Source of the DNA: Sva-07 sp963774765
GTDB lineage: Bacteria > Actinomycetota > Acidimicrobiia > Acidimicrobiales > Ilumatobacteraceae
Assembly: GCA_963774765.1 (NCBI GenBank)
Contig: CAVZGP010000023.1
Span: 1 to 64,000 of the forward strand
Reading direction: 5' to 3'
Length of the DNA: 64,000 nt
Part shown: one piece after another, positions 52,807 to 62,900 of the stretch
Position numbering within the stretch: the stretch's first letter is position 1
How the letters are laid out: each line of letters opens with the position of its first letter
Notes under the pieces: model-generated
What the model saw: only the letters and a program-made list of their open reading frames with translations
The model's database searches: none
Told to the model about the DNA's origin: nothing
Position numbers and translations under genes: made by a program

Positions 52807-54411
52807 ATGGGAGTGTTGACATCCGACCCGCTCCTCGTGTTGTTCCTCGTCGTCGCGCTCGGTGCTGCGTTGGCGCGGGTGCGCATCAAAGGTGTCGGCC
52901 TCGGACCCGCCGCTGCACTGTTCGCAGGACTCGCCGTGTCGGCAATCGAGCCGGATCTGGCCGACCTCCCAGCGATCATCCCGCTGTTCGGGCTCGCGCT
53001 GTTCATCTACACCGTCGGCCTGGCATCGGGCCCGGCGTTCTTCGGTGGGCTTCGCCAGGACGGTCTACGCGTGAGTCTCGCCGTCGTGATCCTGCTCGGG
53101 GCGATCGGCCTCACGGTCGGCGGCGTCAGCGCCCTGTTCGACTTCGACGCCGGCGCGAGGGCAGGATTGTTCGCCGGTTCGCAGACGAACACCCCGGCAC
53201 TGTCGGCGGCGCTCGAGCAACTCGCTCCGCAGATCGCCAGCGGCGAGGTCACCGATCCCGTCGTCGGCTATTCGCTCGCCTATCCGCTCGGGGTGATCGC
53301 GATGATCGTCGCTGCGGGGTGGTCACTTCGTCGCGTCCGCCATCCCCGTCGCGGTGAGGCGACGCCGACCAGCGAGCCGAGGCAACGCAACGCGACGAGC
53401 GCCACGGTGATCGTGGCCCGAGACGGACTGCCGACGCTCGGCGAGCTGCGGTCGTGGCGCGGCGAGCGCCTGACATTCTCGCGGGTGGAGCACGGCGGCA
53501 GCGTCGACCTGGCGACCAACGACATGGTGCTGCAGCCGGGTGACCTCTGCACCGTCATCGGTACCCCCGACGTGGTCGATCAGTTCGTCGAATGGGCGGG
53601 CCACCGCAGCGAGCGTCACCTGGCCCTCGATCGCAAGAAGCTCGACTTCCGACGCATCTCGGTGTCGAAGCGTGAACTCGCCGGAGCAAAGCTGCGCGAC
53701 GTCGACCTCGAGGGCCGCTTCGGCGCGATGGCGACGCGGGTCCGGCGAGGCGACGCGGACTTGATCGTCGACCGGGATTTCGTGCTTCGACTGGGCGATC
53801 GCATCCGGGTGGTCGGGCCGACCGACAAGATGGGCGAAGTCGCTGCGGCGCTCGGTGATTCGGACCGGGGCCTCAGCGAAGTCGACGCGCTCGGCTTCGC
53901 AACCGGACTCACCCTCGGGCTGTTGTTGGCCCAGCTCACGATCCCGCTTCCGGGGGGCGGCGAGATCGAACTCGGCGTGGGCGGCGGACCGCTGATCGTC
54001 GCATTGGTGCTCGGCACGATCGGGCGTTCCGGTCCGTTCACGTGGCAGATCCCCTACGCGGCGAACCTCACGATCCGCCAACTGGGCGTGTCGTTGTTCC
54101 TCGGCGGAGTGGGCATCCGGTCCGGCGCGACGTTCGCCGACGCCGTCGGCACGGGCGTCGGAGCGCAGCTGGCACTTGCCGGCGTGTTGGTGACCGCAGC
54201 GACCGCCGCGCTGGCGACGATCATGATCAGGTTGCTGCGGCGCGATCCGGTCGACGGCGCGGGCATGATCGCCGGCATCCAGACCCAACCTGCCGTGTTG
54301 GCCTTCGCGGCCGAACGCGCGGACGGCGACGAGCGCGTCGACACGGGCTACGCGCTGGTATTCCCCCTTGCGATGATCCTCAAGTTGATCATCGTCCAAC
54401 TCCTCATCTGA
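52807..54411 (+). CDS. AspT/YidE-type transporter with two RCK_C domains
   Basis: 534 residues. Two membrane halves (about 1-170 and 355-534) carry the duplicated family motif: FAGSQTNTPALSAALEQLAP near residue 140 and IAGIQTQPAVLAFAAERADG near 500. Between them lie two TrkA-C/RCK_C modules (about 200-260 and 280-345; GDLCTVIGTPDVVDQFVEW, GDRIRVVGPTDKMGEVAAAL). Known members are aspartate:alanine exchangers, but most, like YidE and YbjL, have no proven substrate. ATG at 52807. It stands alone between repeat clusters. Confidence 0.9.
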   Translation: MGVLTSDPLLVLFLVVALGAALARVRIKGVGLGPAAALFAGLAVSAIEPDLADLPAIIPLFGLALFIYTVGLASGPAFFGGLRQDGLRVSLAVVILLGAIGLTVGGVSALFDFDAGARAGLFAGSQTNTPALSAALEQLAPQIASGEVTDPVVGYSLAYPLGVIAMIVAAGWSLRRVRHPRRGEATPTSEPRQRNATSATVIVARDGLPTLGELRSWRGERLTFSRVEHGGSVDLATNDMVLQPGDLCTVIGTPDVVDQFVEWAGHRSERHLALDRKKLDFRRISVSKRELAGAKLRDVDLEGRFGAMATRVRRGDADLIVDRDFVLRLGDRIRVVGPTDKMGEVAAALGDSDRGLSEVDALGFATGLTLGLLLAQLTIPLPGGGEIELGVGGGPLIVALVLGTIGRSGPFTWQIPYAANLTIRQLGVSLFLGGVGIRSGATFADAVGTGVGAQLALAGVLVTAATAALATIMIRLLRRDPVDGAGMIAGIQTQPAVLAFAAERADGDERVDTGYALVFPLAMILKLIIVQLLI

Positions 54412-54425
54412 CCCGCGACCTCCAC

Positions 54426-54465
54426 CGATGAGCCAAACCGCCGTATCCGGTCGGTTCGCTCATCG
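54426..54465 (+). repeat. 40-bp palindromic repeat, single copy
   Basis: Starts CGATGAGCCAAACCGCCGT and ends TCGGTTCGCTCATCG. It is one base different from the reverse complement of the copy at 15606-15645. It fills the convergent gap between the transporter stop and the lipoprotein stop, a place where a bidirectional terminator would be expected. Confidence 0.88.
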
Positions 54466-54481
54466 CACGGGGATCTGAACA

Positions 54482-55678
54482 TCACACGGGTGTGGGAACG
54501 GGGCTCGCGAACACGATCGGGTCGAAGAAGATCCAGGTGCCCTCCAGGCCGGCCTCTGTCTGTACGAAAGCCACCGGCTGGTCAGCCGTCGTCGTGGAAT
54601 CCGGTGGGTCACCACACGTGTTGGTCCAGTCGTACACCTGCGTTCCACTCGCCTGGACCCTCGACTGATCGCCGCTGTACAGCTGACCGACGCCGGTGTA
54701 GGTGTAGTGGATGGTCTGCGTGCATTCCCCGTCGACCCCGTACGGCTCGATGTAGGTCAGCGACAGCTCCACGTCGAAGTCGTTCGTGCCAGGTCGACGC
54801 GTCATGACGGCCATTCCCGGCACGCTCACCGTCGCCGTCGGCGAGGAGCTGAAACCGAACTCCGCCGACCACACCTCCTGGTCGTCTGATGACTCGACAG
54901 TGGGCTCGTCTGGCGGAATCGAGTCGCCGGAATCGACGTCGGCCGACTCACTCTGCACACCGGAGCCGGCATCACCGGCGGGGCGTTCACCATCGAGGAT
55001 GCAGTCCTCGAACGTACCGAATCCAACTTCGAACTTCTCGCACATCAGTACGGTGCCGAAGACCACGGCGTCGATGATCTGCTCGGCTGAGTACCCCTCA
55101 TCGACCAGCCGCGCGATCTGAATGAGCCTGGCCCGACCCCTCACCAACGCTTCGTCGGAGACTCCCCACCGGACCGGTCGCTCATCCTCCGGCGGCGCGA
55201 CTCCTGGCCCGTAGCCCACGTCTGCTTCCACCAGGTCACGTTCGAGACTGGCGCCGAGTTCAGCGACCGTGATGCCCGAGTTCTGACGTGGGAGCGACCT
55301 CAGCGCGTACACAAGCAAGGTTGCACCAAATGACTCCTCGTCGACCCGAAGCGGTGCCTTGTCGACCAGGATCTCGGTGTCAGGTCCCTCAGGTTCGACA
55401 AGGTCACCCGACGCCGCAGCGACGACGCCGTCCATCGAGAAGCGGTCCTCACCCACTGCCGCCTCGATCGTGGTGAGCTCATAGCCGCGATCCAGTGCCG
55501 CCAACAAAGCGACACCGGCAACAGCAAACTGCTCATCGGCCTGGACCATCAGATCGTCGACGAATGCCGCACGATCCTCGGCGGACGGCGATCCTGGCTC
55601 CGATCGGGAATCCGAGTCACCGCTCGATCCGCATGCGCTGAGCACCAGGAGTGCAATCGCAACCATCGCTCGCTTCAC
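54482..55678 (-). CDS. Putative secreted lipoprotein, unknown function
   Basis: 398 residues from GTG 55678, which has GGGAGG 6 bases upstream. The signal (MKRAMVAIALLVLSACGSSG) has lipobox LSAC. The N-terminal half (about 30-190) is helical with acidic segments (AFVDDLMVQADEQFAVAGVA, SLPRQNSGITVAELGASLER). A Ser/Asp/Glu linker (about 240-275) precedes a beta-rich C-terminal domain (VELSLTYIEPYGVDGECTQT, HYTYTGVGQLYSGDQSRVQA) with a conserved-looking Cys pair (ECTQT, NTCGDP). I do not recognise either part. The frame extends upstream into the repeats but without a signal. Confidence 0.75.
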   Translation of the reverse strand: MKRAMVAIALLVLSACGSSGDSDSRSEPGSPSAEDRAAFVDDLMVQADEQFAVAGVALLAALDRGYELTTIEAAVGEDRFSMDGVVAAASGDLVEPEGPDTEILVDKAPLRVDEESFGATLLVYALRSLPRQNSGITVAELGASLERDLVEADVGYGPGVAPPEDERPVRWGVSDEALVRGRARLIQIARLVDEGYSAEQIIDAVVFGTVLMCEKFEVGFGTFEDCILDGERPAGDAGSGVQSESADVDSGDSIPPDEPTVESSDDQEVWSAEFGFSSSPTATVSVPGMAVMTRRPGTNDFDVELSLTYIEPYGVDGECTQTIHYTYTGVGQLYSGDQSRVQASGTQVYDWTNTCGDPPDSTTTADQPVAFVQTEAGLEGTWIFFDPIVFASPVPTPV

Positions 55679-55760
55679 GTCGAACCTCCCGACTCGCGCA
55701 CGACCGTAGCAGTCGACGCCCCGACGCTCGTCCGACCCGCCTGCCACACCAAACCTCCAG

Positions 55761-55861
55761 CGATGAGCCAAACCGCCATATCCGGTCACTTCGCTCATCG
55801 CAAACCGAACCGAACCTCGACCGATGAGCCAAACCGCCATATCCGGTCACTTCGCTCATCG
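55761..55861 (+). repeat. Paired 40-bp palindromic repeats downstream of rpoC
   Basis: Two identical copies, 55761-55800 and 55822-55861, start CGATGAGCCAAACCGCCAT and end TCACTTCGCTCATCG. The period is again 61 bases, with a 21-base linker. They lie between the rpoC terminator and the lipoprotein start. Confidence 0.92.
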
Positions 55862-55875
55862 CTGCCCGAAAACGG

Positions 55876-55907
55876 GAGCGACCCGGGCACTCGGGCCCGG
55901 GTCGCTC
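55876..55907 (-). terminator. Intrinsic terminator of rpoBC
   Basis: Stem GAGCGACCCGGG/CCCGGGTCGCTC followed on the minus strand by CCGTTTTCGG. It starts 21 bases past the rpoC stop and fits a factor-independent terminator for the rpoB-rpoC message. Confidence 0.8.
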
Positions 55908-55927
55908 GCGTTCTCGAGTTCGTCGGC

Positions 55928-58900
55928 TCAGCCGATGGGTTCGGCGGCGGCCTCGGGCTCGTAGGTGCCTTCGAGGCCGGCCAGGAATGCTGCCGGATCC
56001 TCTTGCTCACCGTCGCTCGAGTAGAACGACATCGGCTCGTAGTCCGGCGCTTCGATGCCGAACTCGCGGTACTTCATCATGCCGGTACCGGCCGGGATGA
56101 GCTTGCCGATGATGATGTTCTCCTTGAGCCCGATCAGGCTGTCGCCGCGGCCGTCGATGGCGGCCTCGGTGAGCACCCGGGTGGTCTCTTGGAACGACGC
56201 CGCGGACAGCCACGACTCGGTGGCCAGCGACGCCTTGGTGATGCCCATCAGTTCGGGGCGACCCTCGGCGGGGCGTGTGCCCTCTTCGACCATGCGACGG
56301 TTGGTGTCACGGAAGCGCTTCGAATCGACGCGCTCGCCCGGCAGGAACGCGGTGCCACCGGGCTCCTGGACGCCGACCCGACGGGTCATCTGACGCACGA
56401 TCAGTTCGATGTGCTTGTCGTGGATCGACACACCCTGGTCGCGGTACACCCGCTGCACTTCCTCGACGAGGTAGAGCTGCGTTTCGCGGATGCCCTTGAT
56501 CTCCATGATCTCCTTCGGATCGAAGGGACCGTCGGTGAGAGGCTCGCCGGCCTTGATCTCCTGGCCGTCCTCGACGATCGGACGAGCACCGAGCGGTAGC
56601 ACGACTTCGTGCTCCTCGCCGGCGTCATCGACCACGACGACCGGGATGCCCTTGCCCTCGTCCTCACGCAGGCGCAGGACACCGCTCGCCTTGGCGAGAC
56701 GGGCCGAACCCTTTGGAGTACGAGCCTCGAACAGCTCGACCACGCGGGGCAGACCGCCGGCGATGTCCTTGCCCGCAACACCACCGGTGTGGAAGGTCCG
56801 CATCGTCAGCTGCGTGCCGGGCTCGCCGATCGATTGGGCGGCGATGACGCCGACGGCCTCGCCGAGTTCGATCATCTTGCCGGTTGCCAGCGAACGGCCG
56901 TAGCACATGGCGCACACCCCGAGTTCGGCGTCGCACGTCAGCACCGACCGGACACGCAGGCGAGTGATGTCGGCGTCGTCGCGCAGCGCCTCCATCTCCT
57001 CGTCACCGACGATGGTGTTGCGCGGGAGCAGCGAGATCTCTTCGCCGTCCTTCACCATCGGCGAGGCCAGCTCGGTGTCCTGCAGGAGCGCACGACCATA
57101 GAGCTTGGTCTCGAGATACGAACGACGGTTTGCCGTGTCGGGAGAGACGTTCTCGATCCACACGCCGAGCGTCGAGCCGCAGTCGTCCTCGCGCACGATC
57201 AGCTCCTGGGCGACGTCGACGAGACGACGCGTCAGGTAGCCGGAGTCGGCGGTACGCAGCGCCGTGTCGACGAGGCCCTTGCGGGCACCCGGCGTGGCGA
57301 TGAAGTACTCGAGGGTTTCGAGGCCCTCACGGAAGTTCGACTTGATCGGGCGAGGAATCATGTCACCGCGAGGGTTGGCCACGAGGCCGCGCATCGCGCC
57401 GATCTGGCGCATCTGCGTCATGTTTCCTCGGGCACCCGAGTCGACCATCATCTGGATCGGGTTGAAGCGCTGCTGCTCGAACTCGGCCACCATGGCTGCC
57501 TGCACCTGTGCGGTGGCGTCGGTCCAGATACGCACTTCCTGCTGACGACGCTCACCATCGGTGATGATGCCTCGCCGGAACTGCTTCTCGACCTTGTCGG
57601 CCTGCTCCTCGTAGTCGTCGAGCAATGCCCGCTTCGCTGCCGGGGTCCGGACGTCGTCGATCGACACGGTCAGACCCGACTGGGTGGCGAATCGGTAGCA
57701 GAGGTTCTTCAGCTTGTCGAGCGCCTCGGCGACGACCGACTTGTCGTAGTTGTCGGAGAGGCGCTCGACGATGACGCCCATCTCCTTCTTCTTGACCGTC
57801 TCGTCGAAGTGACCGAACTGCTCGGTGTAGTCCTCGGGCAGTGCCTCCTCGAACAACACACGACCGACGGTGGTCGGGAACGGCTCGCGCCCGGGCGGGC
57901 GCATCGTGATCTTCGCGTGCAACTCGAGGGCGCCTTCGTCGTACGCACGCAACGCCTCCCACAGGTGGCGGAACGTGCGACCTTCACCCTTGCCGCCGTC
58001 GACGGCCTCGGTCAGGTAGTAGCCACCGATGATGAGGTCCTGCGACGGGGTCACGATCGGGCGACCCGATGCCGGCGACAGGATGTTGTTGGCGCTGAGC
58101 ATCAGCACGCGGGCCTCGGCCTGCGCTTCGGCTGACAGCGGCACGTGGATGGCCATCTGGTCACCGTCGAAGTCGGCGTTGAATGCCGTGCAGACGAGCG
58201 GATGGATCTGCAGCGCCTTGCCCTCGACGAGCACCGGCTCGAAAGCCTGGATGCCGAGGCGGTGCAGCGTCGGTGCACGGTTGAGGAGCACCGGATGCTC
58301 CTTGATGACGTCTTCGAGCACGTCCCACACCTGCGGGCGACGACGCTCGACCATGCGCTTGGCGGTCTTGATGTTCTGCGCCAACTCGAGGTCGACGAGA
58401 CGCTTCATGACGAACGGCTTGAACAGCTCGAGCGCCATCAGCTTCGGCAGACCGCACTGGTGCAGCTTGAGCGTCGGGCCGGCCACGATGACCGAACGGC
58501 CCGAGTAGTCGACGCGCTTGCCCAGCAGGTTCTGGCGGAACCGACCCTGCTTGCCCTTGAGCATGTCAGACAGCGACTTGAGCGGACGGTTGCCGGGGCC
58601 GGTCACCGGCCGGCCGCGGCGACCGTTGTCGAACAGTGCGTCGACGGCCTCTTGCAGCATGCGCTTTTCGTTGTTGATGATGATCTCCGGCGCGCCGAGG
58701 TTGAGCAGGCGCTCCAGGCGGTTGTTGCGGTTGATCACGCGGCGGTAGAGGTCGTTGAGGTCGGACGTGGCGAAACGGCCACCGTCGAGCTGGACCATCG
58801 GGCGCAGTTCCGGCGGGATCACGGGGACGGCGTCGAGGATCATCGCCTTGGGGTCGTTGGTACGACGACCGTGCTCGTCGCGACGGTTGAACGACGCGAC

Positions 58901-59833
58901 GATCTTGAGACGCTTGATGGCCTTCTGCTTGCGCTGCGCACTGAGCGGCTTCTGGCCCTCTTGGGGGTCGATCGCGTTGCGGAGCTTGATCTCTTCTTCG
59001 TCGAAGTCGATGCGGTCGATGAGCGACTTGATCGCCTCGGCGCCGGTGCCGCCCTCGAAGTACTCGCCGTACTTGTCGCGCATCTCGCGCCACAACATCT
59101 CGTCTTCGATGATCTTGCGGGCGTGGAGGCTCTTGAACTCGTCCCAGGTGCGCGCGATGAGGTCGAGTTCGATGTCGTAACGCTCGCGGATGGCCTCGAC
59201 TTCCTTGTCGGCCTCCTTCTGGATCTTCTTCAGATCGGCAGCCTTGGCGTCTTCCTTCTCGGCCTCGGCAGCGGTCTCCTCCAGTTCTTTGAAGCGCCGG
59301 TCGATCGCGAGTTCCATCTCCTTCTGGATGGCGTCGCGCTCTTCGAGGTACTCGGCCTCGAGGTTCGCCAGCGCCTCGTGGCGGCCCTCCTCGTCGACCC
59401 AGCTGACGAGGTGCGCCGCGAAGTAGATGACCTTCTCGAGCATCTTGGCCTTGAGCTCTTCCTTCGGCTCGATGCCGGCGAGGAGGTAGGCGAGCCACGA
59501 GCGGGTGCCGCGCAGGTACCAGATGTGGACGGCCGGTGCCGCGAGCTCGATGTGGCCCATACGGTCACGGCGCACCTTCGAGCGCGTGACTTCGACGCCA
59601 CAGCGTTCACAGATGATGCCCTTGAAGCGGACGCGCTTGTACTTGCCGCAGTAGCACTCCCAATCGCGCGTCGGCCCGAAGATCTTCTCGCAGAACAAGC
59701 CGTCCTTCTCGGGACGCAGCGTGCGGTAGTTGATCGTCTCGGGCTTCTTCACCTCGCCGTGCGACCAGTTGCGGATCTGGTCCGCCGTGGCCAGGCGGAT
59801 CTTCAGTTGGTCGAACATGTTGACGTCGAGCAT
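55928..59833 (-). CDS. rpoC: RNA polymerase subunit beta'
   Basis: 1301 residues. The N-terminal zinc ribbon has Cys60, Cys62, Cys75 and Cys78 (ECYCGKYKRVRF, GIICERCGVEV). A Glu/Lys-rich coiled region spans about 150-260. The sigma-contacting coiled coil and rudder are near 330-420. The catalytic Mg loop NADFDGDQM is at 552-560. The second zinc site includes CDAELGVCAMCYGRSL. The bridge and trigger helices follow (GARGNMTQMRQIGAMRGLV; GEPGTQLTMRTFHTGGVAGK). The length is close to that of other actinobacteria. 131 bases, largely repeat, separate it from rpoB. Confidence 0.97.
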   Translation of the reverse strand: MLDVNMFDQLKIRLATADQIRNWSHGEVKKPETINYRTLRPEKDGLFCEKIFGPTRDWECYCGKYKRVRFKGIICERCGVEVTRSKVRRDRMGHIELAAPAVHIWYLRGTRSWLAYLLAGIEPKEELKAKMLEKVIYFAAHLVSWVDEEGRHEALANLEAEYLEERDAIQKEMELAIDRRFKELEETAAEAEKEDAKAADLKKIQKEADKEVEAIRERYDIELDLIARTWDEFKSLHARKIIEDEMLWREMRDKYGEYFEGGTGAEAIKSLIDRIDFDEEEIKLRNAIDPQEGQKPLSAQRKQKAIKRLKIVASFNRRDEHGRRTNDPKAMILDAVPVIPPELRPMVQLDGGRFATSDLNDLYRRVINRNNRLERLLNLGAPEIIINNEKRMLQEAVDALFDNGRRGRPVTGPGNRPLKSLSDMLKGKQGRFRQNLLGKRVDYSGRSVIVAGPTLKLHQCGLPKLMALELFKPFVMKRLVDLELAQNIKTAKRMVERRRPQVWDVLEDVIKEHPVLLNRAPTLHRLGIQAFEPVLVEGKALQIHPLVCTAFNADFDGDQMAIHVPLSAEAQAEARVLMLSANNILSPASGRPIVTPSQDLIIGGYYLTEAVDGGKGEGRTFRHLWEALRAYDEGALELHAKITMRPPGREPFPTTVGRVLFEEALPEDYTEQFGHFDETVKKKEMGVIVERLSDNYDKSVVAEALDKLKNLCYRFATQSGLTVSIDDVRTPAAKRALLDDYEEQADKVEKQFRRGIITDGERRQQEVRIWTDATAQVQAAMVAEFEQQRFNPIQMMVDSGARGNMTQMRQIGAMRGLVANPRGDMIPRPIKSNFREGLETLEYFIATPGARKGLVDTALRTADSGYLTRRLVDVAQELIVREDDCGSTLGVWIENVSPDTANRRSYLETKLYGRALLQDTELASPMVKDGEEISLLPRNTIVGDEEMEALRDDADITRLRVRSVLTCDAELGVCAMCYGRSLATGKMIELGEAVGVIAAQSIGEPGTQLTMRTFHTGGVAGKDIAGGLPRVVELFEARTPKGSARLAKASGVLRLREDEGKGIPVVVVDDAGEEHEVVLPLGARPIVEDGQEIKAGEPLTDGPFDPKEIMEIKGIRETQLYLVEEVQRVYRDQGVSIHDKHIELIVRQMTRRVGVQEPGGTAFLPGERVDSKRFRDTNRRMVEEGTRPAEGRPELMGITKASLATESWLSAASFQETTRVLTEAAIDGRGDSLIGLKENIIIGKLIPAGTGMMKYREFGIEAPDYEPMSFYSSDGEQEDPAAFLAGLEGTYEPEAAAEPIG

Positions 59834-59878
59834 GTTTTTCTCTTTCGCGTCGGTCTTCTTGATCTTCGTTCGGGGCTT

Positions 59879-59968
59879 CGATCACGCCAGGGGTCAGACC
59901 CCAGAGGTGATCGTTTGGCGGCGGCGTGATCGTCCGGTGAACGATCACGCCTGGGGTCTGACCCCTAG
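59879..59968. repeat. GGGGTCAGACCCC palindrome pair between rpoB and rpoC
   Basis: Left unit 59879-59913: CGATCACGCC, AGGGGTCAGACCCC, then GGTGATCG. Right unit 59942-59968: the inverted form, ending CCCCTAG. GGCGTGATCG and CGATCACGCC (59923-59951) form a further stem between them. The rpoB TAG stop (59965-59967) is part of the right unit. The array could attenuate or process the rpoB-rpoC message. Confidence 0.8.
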
Positions 59969-62900
59969 TAGCGGTTGGCGGCGCGTTCGGCCTTTTCCCT
60001 TTCGCGGCGGGCGTCGTCTTCGTCGGTGCCGCGTTCGGGGCGGGAGATGTCGATGCCGAGTTCCTCGGCGGCGCGGTAGACCTCGTCGTCGAGGTCGCGC
60101 ATCTCGATCTCGTGGCCGTCCTCGGTGAGTACTTCGACATTGATGCAGAGTGCCTGCATCTCCTTCATCAGCACCTTGAAGCTCTCGGGCACACCCGGTT
60201 CGGGGATGTTGTCGCCCTTCACGATCGCTTCGTACACACGGACACGGCCGAGCACGTCGTCGGACTTGATGGTGAGCAGCTCCTGCAGGCAGTACGCCGC
60301 GCCGTAGGCCTCGAGGGCCCACACCTCCATCTCGCCGAAGCGCTGGCCACCGAACTGGGCCTTACCACCGAGCGGCTGCTGGGTGATCATCGAGTACGGA
60401 CCGGTCGAGCGGGCGTGGATCTTGTCGTCGACCAGGTGGGCCAACTTCAAGATGTACATGTAGCCGCAGGTGATCTGGTTGTCGTAGGGCTCACCCGTGC
60501 GACCGTTGTACATGGTCATCTTGCCGTTCATGCCGACGAGACGGTCGCCGTTGGCCGACTCGGGGTTCAGCTGCTCGAGGATCTCCTGGATCGTCGGATG
60601 GTCGATCGACTTCTCCTTCTCGTCCCAGTTGGCGCCGTCGAACACCGGTGTCGCCACGAACGTGGCGGGCTTGGTGTTCGGCCGTGTCTTGGTCTCGGTA
60701 CCACGGATCGGCTCGTCGCCGACCTTCGTGCCGTCCGGGTTCGTCCAACCCCAGCGAGCGCAATAGCCGAGGTGCGCTTCGAGCACCTGACCCACGTTCA
60801 TGCGGCTCGGCACGCCGAGCGGGTTGAGGATGATGTCGACCGGCTGACCGTCGGCGGTGAACGGCATGTCCTCGATCGGCAGGATCTTGGAGATGACGCC
60901 CTTGTTGCCGTGACGGCCGGCGAGCTTGTCGCCGACGCTGATCTTGCGCTTCTGGGCGACGTAGACCCGCACGAGCTGGTTGACGCCCGGCGGCAGTTCG
61001 TCGCCGTCGTCACGGTTGAACACCTTGACGTCGATGACCTTGCCGACCTCGCCGTGCGGAACCTTCAGGCTGGTGTCGCGGACCTCGCGAGCCTTCTCAC
61101 CGAAGATGGCGCGCAGCAGGCGCTCTTCGGGGGTCAGCTCGGTCTCGCCCTTCGGGGTGACCTTGCCGACGAGGACGTCACCGGGGCCGACTTCTGCGCC
61201 GACGCGGATGATGCCGCGGTCGTCGAGGTCGGCGAGGATGTCGTCGCTCAGGTTCGGGATGTCCCGTGAGATCTCCTCGGGGCCGAGCTTGGTGTCGCGG
61301 GCATCGACCTCGTGCTCTTTGATGTGGATCGACGTCAAGACGTCGTCCTTCACCAGGCGCTCGGACAGGATGATCGCGTCCTCGAAGTTGTAGCCCTCCC
61401 ACGGCATGAACGCCACGAGCAGGTTCTTGCCGAGCGCGAGCTCGCCCTCGTCGGTCGACGGGCCGTCGGCGATGATCGAACCCTTGGCGATCTTGTCACC
61501 CTCGACCACCCGTGGCCGCTGATTGATGCAGGTGTCCTGGTTCGACCGGCGGAACTTGGCGAGGCGGTAGACCCGCTTGCCTTCGGTCTTGTACTGCACG
61601 GTGATCGACTCGCCGGACACCTCGGTGACCTCGCCGTCGTCGATCGCTTGGATCAGATCGGCGGCGTCACGTGCGGCGCGGTTCTCGATGCCGGTACCGA
61701 TGTACGGCGCCTCGGCGCGAATCAGCGGGACGGCCTGACGCTGCATGTTCGCACCCATCAGTGCGCGGTTGGCGTCGTCGTGCTCGAGGAACGGGATGAG
61801 CGCCGTGGCGACCGAGACGATCTGCTTCGGCGACACGTCGATGAAGTCGACTTCCTCGGGCGGCACGTAGCCGATGTCGGTGGTGGCACCGAAGAAGCTC
61901 TCGGCTTCGAGCATCTTGCGGAGATCCTCGAGGCTGGCGGCCTGCGGCGAACGACGTACGAGCGTGCGCTCGTCGCGGATGCTGCCGTCGTCCTTCAGCG
62001 GTGTGTTGGCCTGGGCGACGACGTAGTTCTCTTCCTCGTCGGCGGCCATGTACACGATCTTGCCGGTGACCTTGCCGTCTTTGACCTCGCGGTACGGGCT
62101 CTCGATGAAGCCGAACTCGTTGACGCGGGCGTACGTGGACAGGCCACCGATCAGGCCGATGTTCGGACCTTCAGGAGTCTCGATGGGGCACATGCGGCCG
62201 TAGTGACTGAAGTGCACGTCGCGGACTTCGAAGCCTGCACGTTCACGCGACAGACCGCCCGGGCCGAGCGCCGACAGGCGGCGGCGGTGGGTGAGGCCTG
62301 ACAGCGGGTTGACCTGGTCCATGAACTGCGACAGCTGGGAGGTTCCGAAGAACTCCTTGATCGCAGCGACGACCGGGCGGATGTTGATCAGCGTCTGCGG
62401 CGTGATCGCCTCGACGTCCTGGGTGGTCATGCGCTCGCGCACGACGCGCTCCATGCGGCTGAGGCCGATGCGCACCTGGTTCTGGATCAGTTCGCCGACC
62501 GAGCGGATACGACGGTTGGCGAAGTGGTCCTGGTCGTCGAGGCGGTAGCCGGGCTCCTGCTTGACGAGGTGCAGCATGTAGGTGATCGACGCGAGCACCT
62601 CGCAGCGGCTGAGCACGTTCTGGTTCTCGTCGGGGTAGTCGAGCAGCGGCTCGCCCTCGGAGTTGACGGCGCCATCGAGACCGAAGAGCGCACCGAGCTG
62701 GCCGACCTCGTCGCCGAGCTTGCGGTTGAGCTTGTAGCGGCCGACGCGGCTCAGGTCGTAGCGACGGCTCTCGAAGAACGCGTTGCGGAAGTAGGCCTTG
62801 GCCGACTCGACCGTGGGCGGCTCGCCGGGGCGCGCACGCTTGTAGATCTCGACGAGCGCTTCGTCCTGGGTCGGAGCGATGTCGCGTTCCTTGTCCCACT

